Shown here: positions 10,533 to 21,840 of the stretch, in pieces
Layout of the letters: every line of letters begins with the position of its first letter
Numbering within the stretch: position 1 is the stretch's first letter
Source: Microbotryum silenes-acaulis
Lineage: Eukaryota; Basidiomycota; Microbotryomycetes; Microbotryales; Microbotryaceae
NCBI GenBank assembly: GCA_003665825.1
Contig: QPFY01000007.1
Span: 186,001 to 250,000 of the forward strand
Length of the DNA: 64,000 bases
Direction of reading: 5' to 3'
Position numbers and translations under genes: made by a program
The notes under the pieces: generated by a model
Seen by the model: the letters and a program-made list of their open reading frames with translations, nothing else
Told to the model about the DNA's origin: nothing
Databases searched by the model: none

Positions 10533-12804
10533 CTACCGCTCCTCTGCGAAAATGCTGGACAGGGCCCCTGCGACGACTGCTTCGTCAAACAAGCGGCTCG
10601 GTGTCCGAACAGGAACGCAGACGATACCAAGAGCCTGCAAGTAAAAAGATAGGCCCCCAAAGTCGAAACGAAGAGGACCCAGCTGGCGTCAGCGGGCTGC
10701 GAGCCATCCTCCCCGAGACCAACGAAGAGAAAATCCACTTACCTCCATCTCCTCCCGATCAACCCTCACCTCCCCCTCTTCGACGTAAACCAAATGACTC
10801 ACCACCTCCCTCACCTCAATCCTCCTCACCCCCCGCCCTTCCTCCCCATAAGGCGCCGCACAAGCCCCTTGAATCGCTCTCACGAAATCCCCCGCGTCAT
10901 ACCCCGCGCTTTCCCGATCCAACCGCGAGTTGAGTAAGAGTATCTTGTATTTGAGAGTCGGGGAATCGACGATTGAAGGTCCGACGTTTCGGAGGGCCAA
11001 GCAGGGTATTATAGAGGTGTAGAGTGATCCTGGGGAATAGATCAGGCTGGTCCGGAGATCGTCTCCCACATCAGCGAGATGTACTACCACGGATGCAAGT
11101 CGCCAACGCTTTGAACAGACCAAGTACTCGTCTTTAACGATTCCAAGAATAATGGGTTTGCGCGCGGGTAAATTTCCGACCCGAAACTGTTGAGATATAG
11201 AATTCTCTTGATCCGACTTTGAAGAGGGATGATCTCATCCTTCGAGAACCCGACGTTGGGGTTCTTTAATCCGTCCTGACCTTGGCCTGAGGGCTCGTCG
11301 TCGTCTTCTTCTTCGTCGCCCAGCGTACGAGCTTCGAAGAGGAGTGCTGGGGTAGGGACTCGGGAAATGTTCAGAGGGTGTGAAATGGCGGCTCCGGGTG
11401 ATGAGGGGATGCGGACAGGAGCGGGGAGGTTGGGGGCGAGGAAAGAAGGGGTCGATGGTCGCGCCGGTGGGGATAACGAGGATTGGGATGGATGCGATAT
11501 GTCGGATTGGCCAGGGATGATGGTGCCGTCCTCCTGAAGCACGCCGATATCAAGTCAGCACTTTTGGAATGATGATTGTATCTCGGTGATCAAATCTTCA
11601 CTGACCAGTTCAGCAGCGATCGTAGCCGTTGACGCGGTATTAATAACGGGTACGACTCGGACCTTCTCGTGTGGAATGTCAGTGATAGAAGCAAAGAGAA
11701 AGATGGCGGATGGGATCTGAGCGGAAGAATAGAAGCACATTAGTTCCGGCAATGTGGACGTGAATAGTGGAAACTCGAAGATTACGCACCGATCCGAGAA
11801 ACAATTGGGCACCAGCGACGAAAAGGTTGCCGATTGAGGCCCTCTTGTACGAAAATCCCTGCAGTACGATCGATCAACAAGTCAGCTTCGTCGTGACGTG
11901 TGCAACTTGCAACGAGGTTCGAAAACACCACTGACCCGTCTGGCTTTCCTCAGTATGGCCGCTTCCACGTGGATGAGGAAAGCCCTAATCGTCTCTTTAC
12001 GATCATTCGGAATGCCCTGTGGGCTCTCGTCGCTGGTCAGCCCCTGTGACCAGCCCCAGAGGATGAAGCGCCCAAGATACCCACCTGCCATAAGGGATGT
12101 TTGCCTTCAACGATACTATGCCACTCTGCTTTGACTTGGATCGAGTCGTTATCGCCCAATCGGTGCTCGAGCAGTCGACGGATCGCGAATAGGGGTGAGT
12201 TGGGCGACGACTCGGGGATCAAGCGCACGAGCCGCGATCTGGTGTACAAAGAGCGAAGATTAGCAGAATTCAAGTCGTTGTTCAGTCCTCTTGTGCTTCA
12301 AGATTCAGACTTGACTTGCCTGATATCGCCTACGGATGGACCTCCTGTCGGAAGAATGATCGCCTCCAATGTCAAAAATTAGCGCATGATCCCCACCTTC
12401 CCCTTTCCCTCTACACAGCGGATTCACTGACCCAATACCCTCTGGATTTCACTCGAACTACCCCCATCGTCACTAATCGGCACGACATAGCTGATCTTTT
12501 GCGCCGCTCCGAATGCGCCGAGGATCGCATTGCACCCCGTCCCGCCACCGATCACACAAACCGACTGCAGTTCCAACGGCAGTGCACTTTGGGTGGAGGC
12601 GAGGGTCGTCGTGGAGGCACCTGAGTGGGTGGTGTGAAGGAGGTCGTTGCGGTGGAAGGACGAGGTCGCGAGCGGGGACAGGATCGAGGAAGCTGCCATG
12701 AGGGAAGCTGACGGGGCGGTGCCACTGGCTGGGGGGACTCGGTGGGAGGAGGAAGAGGAGGACGAGGACGACGAGGTGGGGTTGTAGTGTGGGAAGCAGC
12801 TCAT
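10533..12804 (-). CDS. CofD/UPF0052-family protein (fungal YvcK-like)
   Basis: Member of the CofD-like UPF0052 family, whose bacterial relatives act in coenzyme F420 synthesis (CofD) or cell-envelope and carbon regulation (YvcK). The fungal role is not known. The first exon (12804-12432) has a Ser-rich leader, then the Rossmann motif VCVIGGGTGCNAILGAFG and VVPISDDGGSSSEIQRVLG. The next small exon, 12344-12320 (GPSVGDIR), ends with a GC donor (GCAAGT), and 12238-12085 continues SRLVRLIPE. Later exons encode GIPNDRKETIRAFLIHVEA, FSYKRASIGNLFVAGAQLFLGS, VRVVPVINTASTATIAAEL, a poorly conserved linker, SFGSEIYPRANPLF and LIYSPGSLYTSIIPCLALR. The final exon ALGIVCVPVRTPSRLFDE ends at 10533. All are UPF0052 hallmarks. 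The junction before LIYSPGS uses a weak GTCTGT donor and is less certain. The gene lies 248 bases upstream of the KES1-type start on the same strand. Confidence 0.85.
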
Positions 12805-13535
12805 ATTGGCATGGAAAATGAGGAGCGAACGAAGTTTGTACGACCGAGGACGCGGTCACGTGCAAAGGAGCGGCTCGCGGTGCCGGTGGGGCATAACGCG
12901 CAGTACGCGTGACGTGGGGAAACTTGGGGAGACGTGGGGAAACGCGCGAAAGGCCAAAGCGAGCTTTGGGCAGATGCAGCGGTGTGGCGCAAAAGGCGAG
13001 CGAGGTCTAGCGAGGTCGCGTGTCGCAGCTCGTGCGAACTTGTCTTGTGCGACATCCGACCAGTCTGCCAGCTTCAGCTACTGCCACCTCTCCACCTTTT
13101 TCGTGCACATACATCCTCTTGGGCACATCGGCGCATCCGAGGCCACCCTTTCCCCGCACAACTTCTCGTACGAGTCACCTCGCTCGATCGACGCGTCACA
13201 TCGTCGAGTTCCACCGCCTCCTATTCTACCCCAGCTTCATCACGCACCATCACGACCCTTCTAACACGGTATCGCACCGTGGGATTGGCTGTAGATCGTT
13301 GCTGGAATGCGCATGTCCCGATAGTACCTCGTGAGTTGGTTCTTTCTCGGTGGCTGCTTGCGACGCGCGTGCAGAGTGCTCATGTCAAAAACGACCCACC
13401 TCTCCGGCCAATGATCCGATCGCGCGCTCGCCCTCCACAGGCCAAGTTACGCCAACTCCAGCACAGAGCAACGCCGTATCGACGTTAAGGATTCATTGGG
13501 ACCCTCCGTGGGCTCCAAACTTGTGGAGCAGGGTC
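12805..13535. promoter_or_regulatory. Divergent intergenic region (CofD-like / SLX4)
   Basis: About 730 bases lie between two start codons pointing away from each other, so both core promoters must be here. The part at 12905-12960 repeats ACGTGGGGAAAC-like units (three GTGGGGAAAC/GGGGAGACGTGGGGAAAC copies), an obvious candidate cluster for protein binding. An open frame continues upstream of 13536 to about 13350 without an ATG, so an extra upstream SLX4 exon cannot be excluded. Confidence 0.45.
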
Positions 13536-16500
13536 ATGCGGCCGCGTTCGGAGTCTCCCGCCAAGCTGATTGAAGATTCTGAACCCGAGCGAGCCAGGCC
13601 TGGTTTTGCATCGGACGAGGAAGATGCTCCGATAGCCTCACGTTCCGTCCGGCTGGATCTAGGTGCATCGACTACGTCAGCCGAGCCGAACGAGCCCGTC
13701 CCTTCTACTTCGACGAGTGTGCCCAAGGTTCTTGGACGACGGATCCCACCTTGGGAGCGTCAACGCGCTGCCCCTTTGGCCTCGACCTCGAGCCATGTGA
13801 GGAAGTTGTCGATCGAGTCCAACTCGTCGTCAGCTTCTTCCTCTATGAAGAGACCGTACTCGACCTCGATCAATCGCGCCGACGTATCGACCACCTCTTC
13901 CAAGACGGACAAAAAGAAAGTGAAGATCCACCAAACCGCCGCCGACCTACTGAGCGAAAGCGCGAGTGGCTCCGATCACTCTCCACCCAAACCGAAGGAG
14001 GTGATCCTCAAACCGACCAAGCGGGTGCCGAACAAAGTCAAGAACAAGGGCAAGGAGCGCATGATACCACCCCCTTCACCGGTCCCCTCGAGCCCCACTT
14101 CAGCTTTGGACGTGATGATGGATTCGAGCATCGAGGTTTATGATCTCCGATTTGACACTTCGGAAAGCGACCAGAAATCCGATTCGGAAGGTGATCTTGA
14201 TCCGCCTGTTGGTTCACGACTCCAGCTGGATCGCTTCAAGTACGGAAAACCAACCGAAGACGACACATTGGCGTTGAAACGAAGAAAGAAGAAAATCCTT
14301 CTACTTCCCTCGGTTGACCCAGTCGTTTTACCGTCACGTGCTCGAGTCCGCCTACTCGATCGATGTCCTCTCTGCGATCTGTACTTTTCCACAAGTCGTT
14401 CTGCGGAATGGAAGGAAGGGCATCTACGAGCATGTGCCTTGACTAAGGACTACACATCCGAAACCGTGCGTGTCCGCGTCGAACAACAGATTCTCAATCT
14501 TGCTGCCGAAGCGGAATCGAGGCGACTCGATCCATCGCGGACGTTGTTCGATCGGATGGTCGGCAAGGGGGAGGGCGCGAATGCTCATATTCGAGTAGTC
14601 ACAGTTGTGGGGGTCGAGGTGGGAGACGGTGCCGAATGGACCAGGGAGGGTAAAGAGATTGGGAAGATGCAGACCGAGTTGGAGAAGGGAATGAGGAAAC
14701 CGACGAGGGATAAGGTCATTCGAGAAGCTGCTGAGATTCGTCGAGAGGGTTGGGAGAGGGAGCGGAGAAGGGGTGAAGAAGAGGCGAAGAAGGAATGGGG
14801 GCAAGCTCAGACGCCCAGGGCGACTGGGGTCCTCAAACCTGAATCGGCCAGTTCAAGGCAAGTATTCGCTGGTCGTATCGAAGGCGCCTTGGGCGCTCTC
14901 GGTGGATCGGGCCTGACGCAGGCCCCATCGAAGAGGCGCGAAAGTCAAAGCGACGAGGAGGGCTACGTCTTCCTCGTCGACGATTCGCTCGATGCGGATC
15001 AAATGATGGAGCCGCCATCGACTCAGCTCTTTGCTCCATCTGCCCTCGTCGAAAATTGCGCCGAAACGAACGAGATCCAAGCCGTCGCGATCCCTTCGAA
15101 GCTTGTGCCCAAAACCAAGCGTCGAGCGCGGAGCAAGGCGTCCAATTCTTCTGATCCCGATTCCGACACGGATGAGGAAAGGTTTACTCGATCCCTGTGG
15201 TCCGCTGCGGCTGGGCACGACGATGAGATTATCCAAGAGGTTGTGGTGAGTGATCATGCTTCCTTCCGGCGTGAAGTGGTATTCTTCCCGAGGCGCCTGC
15301 AGAAAGACTGACCTGAATCCAAGTCACCGCCCCCAACTCGCACCCGCCTTTCCACCCACCCCGTCTCCCCTCCCTCGTCCCCTAGCTCGCTGCTCCTCCT
15401 CTCTACGCCCGAACACGATCGTCTGACTCCGCATCGACGTCGCGTGGAGGTGCAAGTGGATACACCGAGCACTATGGACAGTTCGCCGACTCGGGCACTC
15501 AGGTCATCGATGACTGCGCTTGGTTTGGGCGGAGATGATGATATCGCTGCTGCGAGTCGTAGCGGAGGACCGGATCGGCCTTCGCGCTCAGTTACGGATG
15601 AGATGGTGATTGATGACGATGACGATGCAAAGAGCGATTCGGCATCGGACCTTGGCGAAGGTGCTTGGGAAGACGAGATTTACAACGACGGGGTGATGAT
15701 GTGGGATGGTCGGGAAGAGATTGGGACACTCGCGGTTTCGGACGATGGGTCGTCGTCGAGCGAAGAGGACCCTCTTGCTGCTGTGGCGAAGAGGTCGGCT
15801 ACGAAATCGACGGGGAGGAAAGTCGGACGACCTCGAAAGGCCTCGACTCCTACCTCGTTCTCCTCTCCTTCTTCGTCCGCCTCGTCCGATCCTGACGAAG
15901 TCACCGTTTACGACTCGGTCAATCTGCCTCCTGGATGCCCAGACTATTCGAGCCAGCCATTGGAAACACTTCGACGACAAGTTAAAGGCTTCGGCTTCCG
16001 CGTCTCGAAGGAGAAGAGCGTGCTAGTCGATCAACTCATCAAAGTATGGATCGCGATGCACCCCCCTGAACCGCCCACGAAGTCGCCCAAAGTCAAGAAA
16101 CCCAAAGCCGCTGCTGCGAAGAAGACCAAGAAGAAGAAGAAGGACGAGGCAGCCGACGCGTCGGAAGAAGAAGTGGTCGACGAACGCAGTTTGAGCGCCA
16201 AGATGCGCGAATCCGTCCTGGCGAACGAAGCGATCTATCTCAAAGTTCTCAGATATGAGGTGCGCAATGGAGTCTTGATCTCAGCTTTAATGCTTCGGAG
16301 CCATCGCTGATGTTGTATGCGTCACCGACGAGCATAGCCCATCTTCTTCGATGATATCGTTGCGCTCGCGACGGGGAGCAAGATCAAGGTTGCGAAAGCG
16401 GTCTTGGCGAAGTGGTTGGACGATCAGGTACGTGATCTCTGCCTTGACGGTTTGGAACGTATGAACTCACTCTCGGATTGCTCGATTTGATTGGACAGTG

Positions 16501-16555
16501 CATCACGTTCTACACCCAAGATCCAACAAAAGGTTCGAGGCGAAGGTACAAGTGA
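13536..16555 (+). CDS. SLX4: SLX4, scaffold subunit of SLX1-SLX4 structure-specific endonuclease
   Basis: Predicted 930-residue, mostly disordered nuclear protein. Exons: 13536-15245, 15324-16259, 16338-16427 and 16499-16555. A single UBZ-like zinc finger sits in the middle (DRCPLCDLYFSTS then EGHLRACA: CxxC...HxxxC). It is followed by a charged helical stretch rich in Arg/Glu. A Lys/Arg patch with an AT-hook-like GRKVGRPRK occurs near 15812-15840. The C-terminus carries the family signature: a SAP-like block PLETLRRQVKGFGFRVSK, then the SLX1-binding CCD region (YLKVLRYEPIFFDDIVALA ... VLAKWLDDQCITFY). SLX4 with SLX1 resolves branched DNA intermediates; SLX4 tethers SLX1 through the CCD. The ATG at 13536 is the first in a frame open further upstream, so the N-terminus is provisional. 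The BTB domain of animal SLX4 is absent, as usual in fungi. Confidence 0.85.
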
Positions 16556-16852
16556 GGTATATGCGAGGTGGTTGAACGGATGGGTGGCTTCAATTTAGTA
16601 TCTCAGCCGACTGCATAATTTATTCTTTTATGAGGATGGAATTCCTCGCCGTGCTCTTTATGCTATAGTCCTGCATGGGTCGCCGAGATGCTCCACGCCC
16701 GCCGATATTGGCCCACTTGGGAGACGAGCGAAGCCGATTCGGCGACGTAATAGACCTCAGCGCGACGCGACCCGCTGCGCGCTGCTCTGAACGTGTTCAC
16801 TCGCAGTTCCGGTCCATCAATCGCCCTGCAAACTGGCATTCACCCTCAAGCG

Positions 16853-19223
16853 ATGAGTGACCCCTCGGGTTCGTCGTCTTGGCCATCTCAACGCTCTCAA
16901 CCTGGTCAGGATGGGTCGAGTCTGACCCCAGCGACGTCGTTCCAGTCGTCGTTCTCATCGTTCAATCTGCGCCAAGCACCTCACCGCGCCGCCATGCACC
17001 AGGGTACGAGTACGACTAGCCAATGCAACATGGCTTCGACATCGAGTCTATTTGATGGACCGATGAATGCCGCTTCGATGGACCCCACCGGGATGGAATC
17101 TACGCCGTCGATCGTGTTTCCGTCGACGTGCACCCCGCCATTCACGGGTGGTGCCAATTCAGGTTCAGGCTCGGGCTCAGCCGGCGGCTCAAGTGGCGCT
17201 CCGCCTACACCTTGGACCTCGCCCGGCTCTATCTCGGCCTCCCCTGCTCGTCGACCCTCCATCGCCGGCGGGCTATCTTCCACCGCCCAGGGGTCAGTCC
17301 CCATTTCGAACCCTCACTTTCGCAAGAACTCGACCTTGGGATCGTGCGAACCCATCTACGCGAGGGCCTCGGGTCCGAATTCTCCTTCCCCTTCCGACTC
17401 GGTTTTCGCCGATGACGATGACGACGACGATGCTGCCGTGCTAGGAGGGATGGAATCTGATCTCGACACAATGGCAGGAGGGATGCGACATCCACAATCG
17501 TCCTCCCGAGGTGATGATTCCCCCGCCGATAGTCCCATGATGATAGGGTCCCCTTCCCTCAATGCGATTCGCGAAACATCGACCGAGGACTCGATCCCGA
17601 ATTTCAATCGACCCAATTTTCAACGCGCGAACGGCCCTACAGGATCCCCCCATGTCCGATCGAGAACCCCTTCCCTCCCTTCCTCGGTGAAACATATCCC
17701 TCCTTCCCCCGCGGCGATCGCGAAAGCCTTGTCTGGGCAGACCGAACAAAAGACCCCTCCTCCCTTCCTCCAACGAAGACTCTTTGGCGAGGATCTGAAC
17801 CAGATGGTCATTGAAGGGTCGAGGAGATCAAGTTCGGATGGGGACGCCTCGATGGCGGGCGTAACGAATGAGATGAAGTTACCGACGGGTCCGTCGAATG
17901 AGTTGAACCTCATGTTCAGGCCTCATGATTCGAGGAGTGGGAGTGGGAGTGGGGAGGAAGGGAATACGGCGAGGGCCGGGGTCGTGAGGAGAGCGGTTTC
18001 GAGGAAACCAAATCTGTTGGTCAGTGCCCAGCTCCATACCAATTCTCGTTTCTACAGAAGTGATCTGCTGACGTAGCCCATCTATCCTCGACCACCCCCG
18101 CAGCCGAAATCGAAATCCCATTTGCGCGTCTTGTCCGAACTCCGCTCCGAAACTGGTCCCGCCGATCTAGCCGAAGTGCTCTCCGAAGCCGCACTCCACC
18201 GTCTCTCCAGATCTGGAGCCTCTCCCATAGCCGGATCACGTTCCTCCATATCCTCCCTCAACGCAAGCTCCTTCCCTCTCCCTTCAACCGAGTCCGCTAC
18301 TTCAACAGGTGGTCTAGCCAATCGATTCCCCGAGCAGATAGACGATGTCGACGGCGCGCCTTCCCCACCCAGTTCGGATGGGGATGATTTAGCCCTTGAT
18401 GAAGCGGGTTCAGATTGGGGTGGGACGATGTCTTTGGGTGGGTACGAGACGGAGGGGGAGGAATTGGAACAACGTGCAAAGGCGAATTTATGGACCGGGT
18501 TCAGAAATGGGAACTCGAGTAATCCTGTTACTTCGACGCATAGCGCTTCGTCGGGGAGTAACAATGGAGGAGGGCTTGGAGGGGCAGCTTTGGTGACTAC
18601 GCATAGCGGGAGGAGTCCGGGGAGTGGGGGGATGGGGGAGAAGAAATCGATGGAGATGGAGGCGCCGCAAACGCCGAATTGGCAGTCATCCGCCAGGCTG
18701 GGCAAACGGAAACGTAAGTCTTCCGCGATAAGAACAGCGTTCGCCAACGTCGGATGCTGATCGCCTACTCGTAACAGTGAACGACGACCGTTTTGAGCCC
18801 TATGCTATCGCGTTCAAACGCCGCGCCGTATCCCCCGCTGCCTTATCCCTCTCCCCCTCCGTCGCCTCGCCTCTCCTCTCCTTCACCTCCTCCACAACAG
18901 GTCTCCTCGGTTCAACCTCTTCCAGCCATATCTCCACCTCCACGCCACCGGCCCTCGCTTCCTCCTCCGCCACTTTCCCGGCCGGTTCTTTACCCATTTC
19001 CATACCTTCGCCCACACTAGGCCCAACGCACATGTCTTATTTCGGAACAAGGAGTCGAGCCGCTTCCCCCGTGCCAAGCTCTTTATCTTCTAGTGCGGGC
19101 AGAGGAGCAGGTACAGGGACGGCTGCGGGTGGGTTCTTGAGCTTTGTTGGGAGATTGGAGAGGGAGGAGAGGAATGGGGGGGGGAAGATGGGGGATGAGA
19201 TTAGTCGCATGTCGTTGGGATGA
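16853..19223 (+). CDS. Disordered fungal protein with RKPNLLPK and DRFEPYA...KRRAVSP motifs
   Basis: Predicted 740 residues in three exons: 16853-18019, 18104-18713 and 18778-19223. Most of the protein is Ser/Pro/Gly-rich and low in complexity, with an Asp run (FADDDDDDDAAV). Two short blocks stand out because each spans an exon junction in frame. The first is SRKPNLLPKSKSHLRVLSEL, followed by SETGPADLAEVLSEAALHRL. The second is GKRKLNDDRFEPYAIAFKRR followed by AVSPAA. I recall similar paired motifs in uncharacterised fungal nuclear/regulatory proteins, but I cannot name a function. Basic KRRAVSP could serve as a nuclear localisation or phosphorylation site (inference). Many SP dipeptides suggest proline-directed phosphorylation. 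The start is the first ATG in frame after upstream stops; an upstream non-ATG extension is open but unsupported. Confidence 0.75.
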
Positions 19224-19363
19224 TGGACGCTTAGCGGAGCATGTTGTAATGATTAAATGAGCGTTCACGAGGCGACTTGGGTCATAAGATACGTGGGAGT
19301 TACAAGTGCAAATGGTACACAACAAGAGAACAAAGAGGTGTTCATCTAAACCAAGAACACCCA

Positions 19364-21445
19364 TCAGCCATCCACGTCCATCGCCGATGACGAGCCCTCT
19401 TCGACCGTTTCAGGCCTGACCCCGACCGCAGGTTTAGCTTCATCCCTCTGAACCACGCTGGGTTTCGCATCCGCTTTGACCGCATTCGGATCGACGATCC
19501 CATCCCTCTCCATCTTTTCCTTGACCAACACGCGACTACGATCAAAGTACTTGTTCGGATGATCGACACTATCCCCCTTGCCTATCCCATCCCCCTTGAC
19601 AACCCCAAACTTGGCATGCTGAATCTCGAACAACCTCGTACAAGCGACATGATAATGTTTGCCCTTGACACTGGACATGATCTCCCTCGTATCCGAAGCA
19701 TCGAGGTTATACGTCGACTGTAACTTGGTCTGCAAGTTGGCCTCGTCGTAATGACGGAAAGGGCAACCATGGGCTTGGCCCGGTCCGGGTGCGACGCCCA
19801 TGATGATTTGCGAACAAGAGCGAGGGGCGTAATTCTTGCGCGAGCCTTCGAGTCCGTATCCGTGGCGGATGTTGTATTGGTATTCCTTTTTGAACTTGTC
19901 GGCGGTGATGTTGCTGAAGGATTGGCGCCAAAAGACGACGGCTTCTTCGACCGAGAGGCCGATTCCCTGGTACAGAAGCGCAAGACACACAGTCAGCGAC
20001 TACACGGAATGACAATTCAGCGCAGCTTACCTTGAGAAAGAGGTTGTACTGCAGCCTTCCCTCGTGCTTGAGATGCTTGCTCGACTTGAGCGTCTCCTGC
20101 AGCGAGCGCATGCACATGGGGAAACTCTGCTGCGCCAGGGCGGGGACCATCTCGGCCCGGATCGCTTCGCCATCTTCGGCGCCAGTGAAGGTGTATTCGG
20201 AGGCGATGCCCGCCTCGAAGCCCATCGAGAGATGCTCGAGTACGGGCAAGAGGCGCGAGTCCTCATCAAGTCGAGGCAAAGCTTTGGCCGTTTGCTGGGG
20301 AGGCAAGGTCCATCACTATCGTCAGTTCTTACTTTCTCGTCGCCGAATAGTGAGACCTTCACTCGCCTCGAGACCACGAGACAACCGCGCAGAGAACTCG
20401 GCCAGGACCAAGGAGAGCTCTTCTCGATGCGGTACAAAGGCCTTTCCGGCTTGGAGGTAGACAGCCCGCCTAGCGACCAAATCGGTGACTTGAGTCCAAT
20501 CAACCTGTACAATGACCAATCGCCATATATATCAGCACTCTCGTGTCTACGCGGAGCTTTCTCACGTGGTAGCCGAACTCACCTTGAAGAAGCGTTCAAA
20601 CTCGATGCGATCCTCCTTCATCCAGCTCGCATTAGCCAACTCTTTCTTCAGCGACATCTTCTCCTCTTGCCCAACGACATCCCAGCCAAAGTTGAGCGAG
20701 TCGATGAATCTCCGTCGGTCCTCGACATCATCGGATTCGTAGCGGATCTTGAAGAGTACGGTCTCGACTCTGAGAAAGCGCTGCCTTAGTTCCTCCCTGG
20801 AGGAGAGAATATCTCCATCCGCGCGATGAGTAACATTCCAGCGCATGCAGCCGTTCAAAGATCCTGACTCACGAGCGACAGAAGGCCAAACGAAGGACAA
20901 AGTGCGAGTAGAGATCCTTCTTACGCTCCATCTCGACGTCGGCCGATTTGATAGAATCGCCCGACAGGGGCAAATGCGCTTTGCTGCGTTCGAGCACAAG
21001 CTGGCGGATATCGTCGTGCGACTTGTTGCGTGCTTGAGCGGCTTCAATGTCGGCGAGTACTGTTGGGGGATGGCAGACGATCAGCGGGGATGAATGGCAT
21101 GGCCTCGCCCTGGCTGCTCGACGCGTCGAGGCGCGCTTCCATGTCGCACGCGAGGCGACATCCAGCCCTACTCCAAAGAAGAGAAGCAATGTACGTACGT
21201 CTCAGACGATCGATAGCCCATTCTTCAAATTGCTCGATTGTAATCTCCTCCTGAGGTGGTCTTTCGTAGAAGTTGAGTCGATGCGGGTATTTCGCCGAGC
21301 GCACCGAATGACGCGTCACCTCGCCTTTGACCGCGACGACCCCCGCACCTCCTGCAGCCGAGGAAGATGACGTGGACGCGCCCGAGTTCTTGGTGTAGTT
21401 GTTGAGCGACCTCGAGGAGAGAGGCGCTCGTTTTCCGGCGTACAT
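19364..21445 (-). CDS. PRI2: DNA primase large subunit (p58/PRI2)
   Basis: Predicted 550-residue iron-sulfur subunit of the DNA polymerase alpha-primase complex, needed for RNA primer synthesis. Exons: 21445-21199, 21059-20873, 20796-20583, 20504-20367, 20294-20031 and 19966-19364; every phase matches. N-terminal signature YPHRLNFYERPPQEEITIEQ then FEEWAIDRL; middle block TAKALPRLDEDSRLLPVLEH. The cluster ligands are visible: FPMCMRSL, APRSCSQIIMG, AHGCPFRHY and HVACTRLFE supply four cysteines. FLKGIGLSVEEAVVFWR and FKKEYQYNIRHGYG are also typical. The fourth intron appears to start with GC (GCGAGT), because only that choice keeps the conserved LEQTAKALP junction in frame. An in-frame ATG at 21682 exists; the start at 21445 (MYAGKRAP) was preferred because the extra 79 residues look non-conserved. 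The gene ends 140 bases from the convergent gene at 19223. Confidence 0.93.
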
Positions 21446-21840
21446 GTTGCGCGATCTGGTGCGCTGGTTGACGGTGAATCGGCGCGAAGTCAAGCACTCC
21501 GAGGACGCGTCGAGGAGCTGGCAGTGGGTCGACGGACTCTGGCGGGCGAACCGGCGGGCTCTGGCGGGCTCTGGGGCTGCAGCAATGGTGCCACTGGCCG
21601 GTGGCTTGAGCAAGGGTGCACGATTGAGCTGCCAGACAGAGTCTTCAGAGGGTTTAATTGGCGAGTCGGTTTTGCTTGTCATTCAAGAACTGAATGGGAC
21701 TGAATGTGATCTTGCACTTATGAGTGACTAACTAATTTGGCCCGAGCCGGCCCGGGATGATGGCGGTGCTGCTGCAGTGGGTCAATGCTTCACCACACAT
21801 TTCTTTTGAATTGAAAGAAAGCCAACAAAACTTCGAGGAT
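21446..21840. other. Upstream region of PRI2
   Basis: This holds the PRI2 promoter and possibly a longer PRI2 N-terminus (open frame to 21682). It also holds the 3' UTR of the next minus-strand gene. Near 21540-21590 the plus strand repeats GGCGGGC/TCTGGCGGGC units, a small G/C-rich direct repeat. Confidence 0.4.

Noticed and set aside
12934..13488. 184-codon plus-strand frame in the divergent promoter
   Set aside because: It overlaps the promoter and SLX4 leader in another frame, with no conserved residues.
13350..13535. SLX4 start at a GTG codon upstream
   Set aside because: Nuclear fungal genes rarely start at GTG, and the extra residues show no conservation.
21446..21682. PRI2 extended to the ATG at 21682
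   Set aside because: The added 79 residues are not family-like and the downstream ATG gives the usual N-terminal length. Kept as an alternative only.
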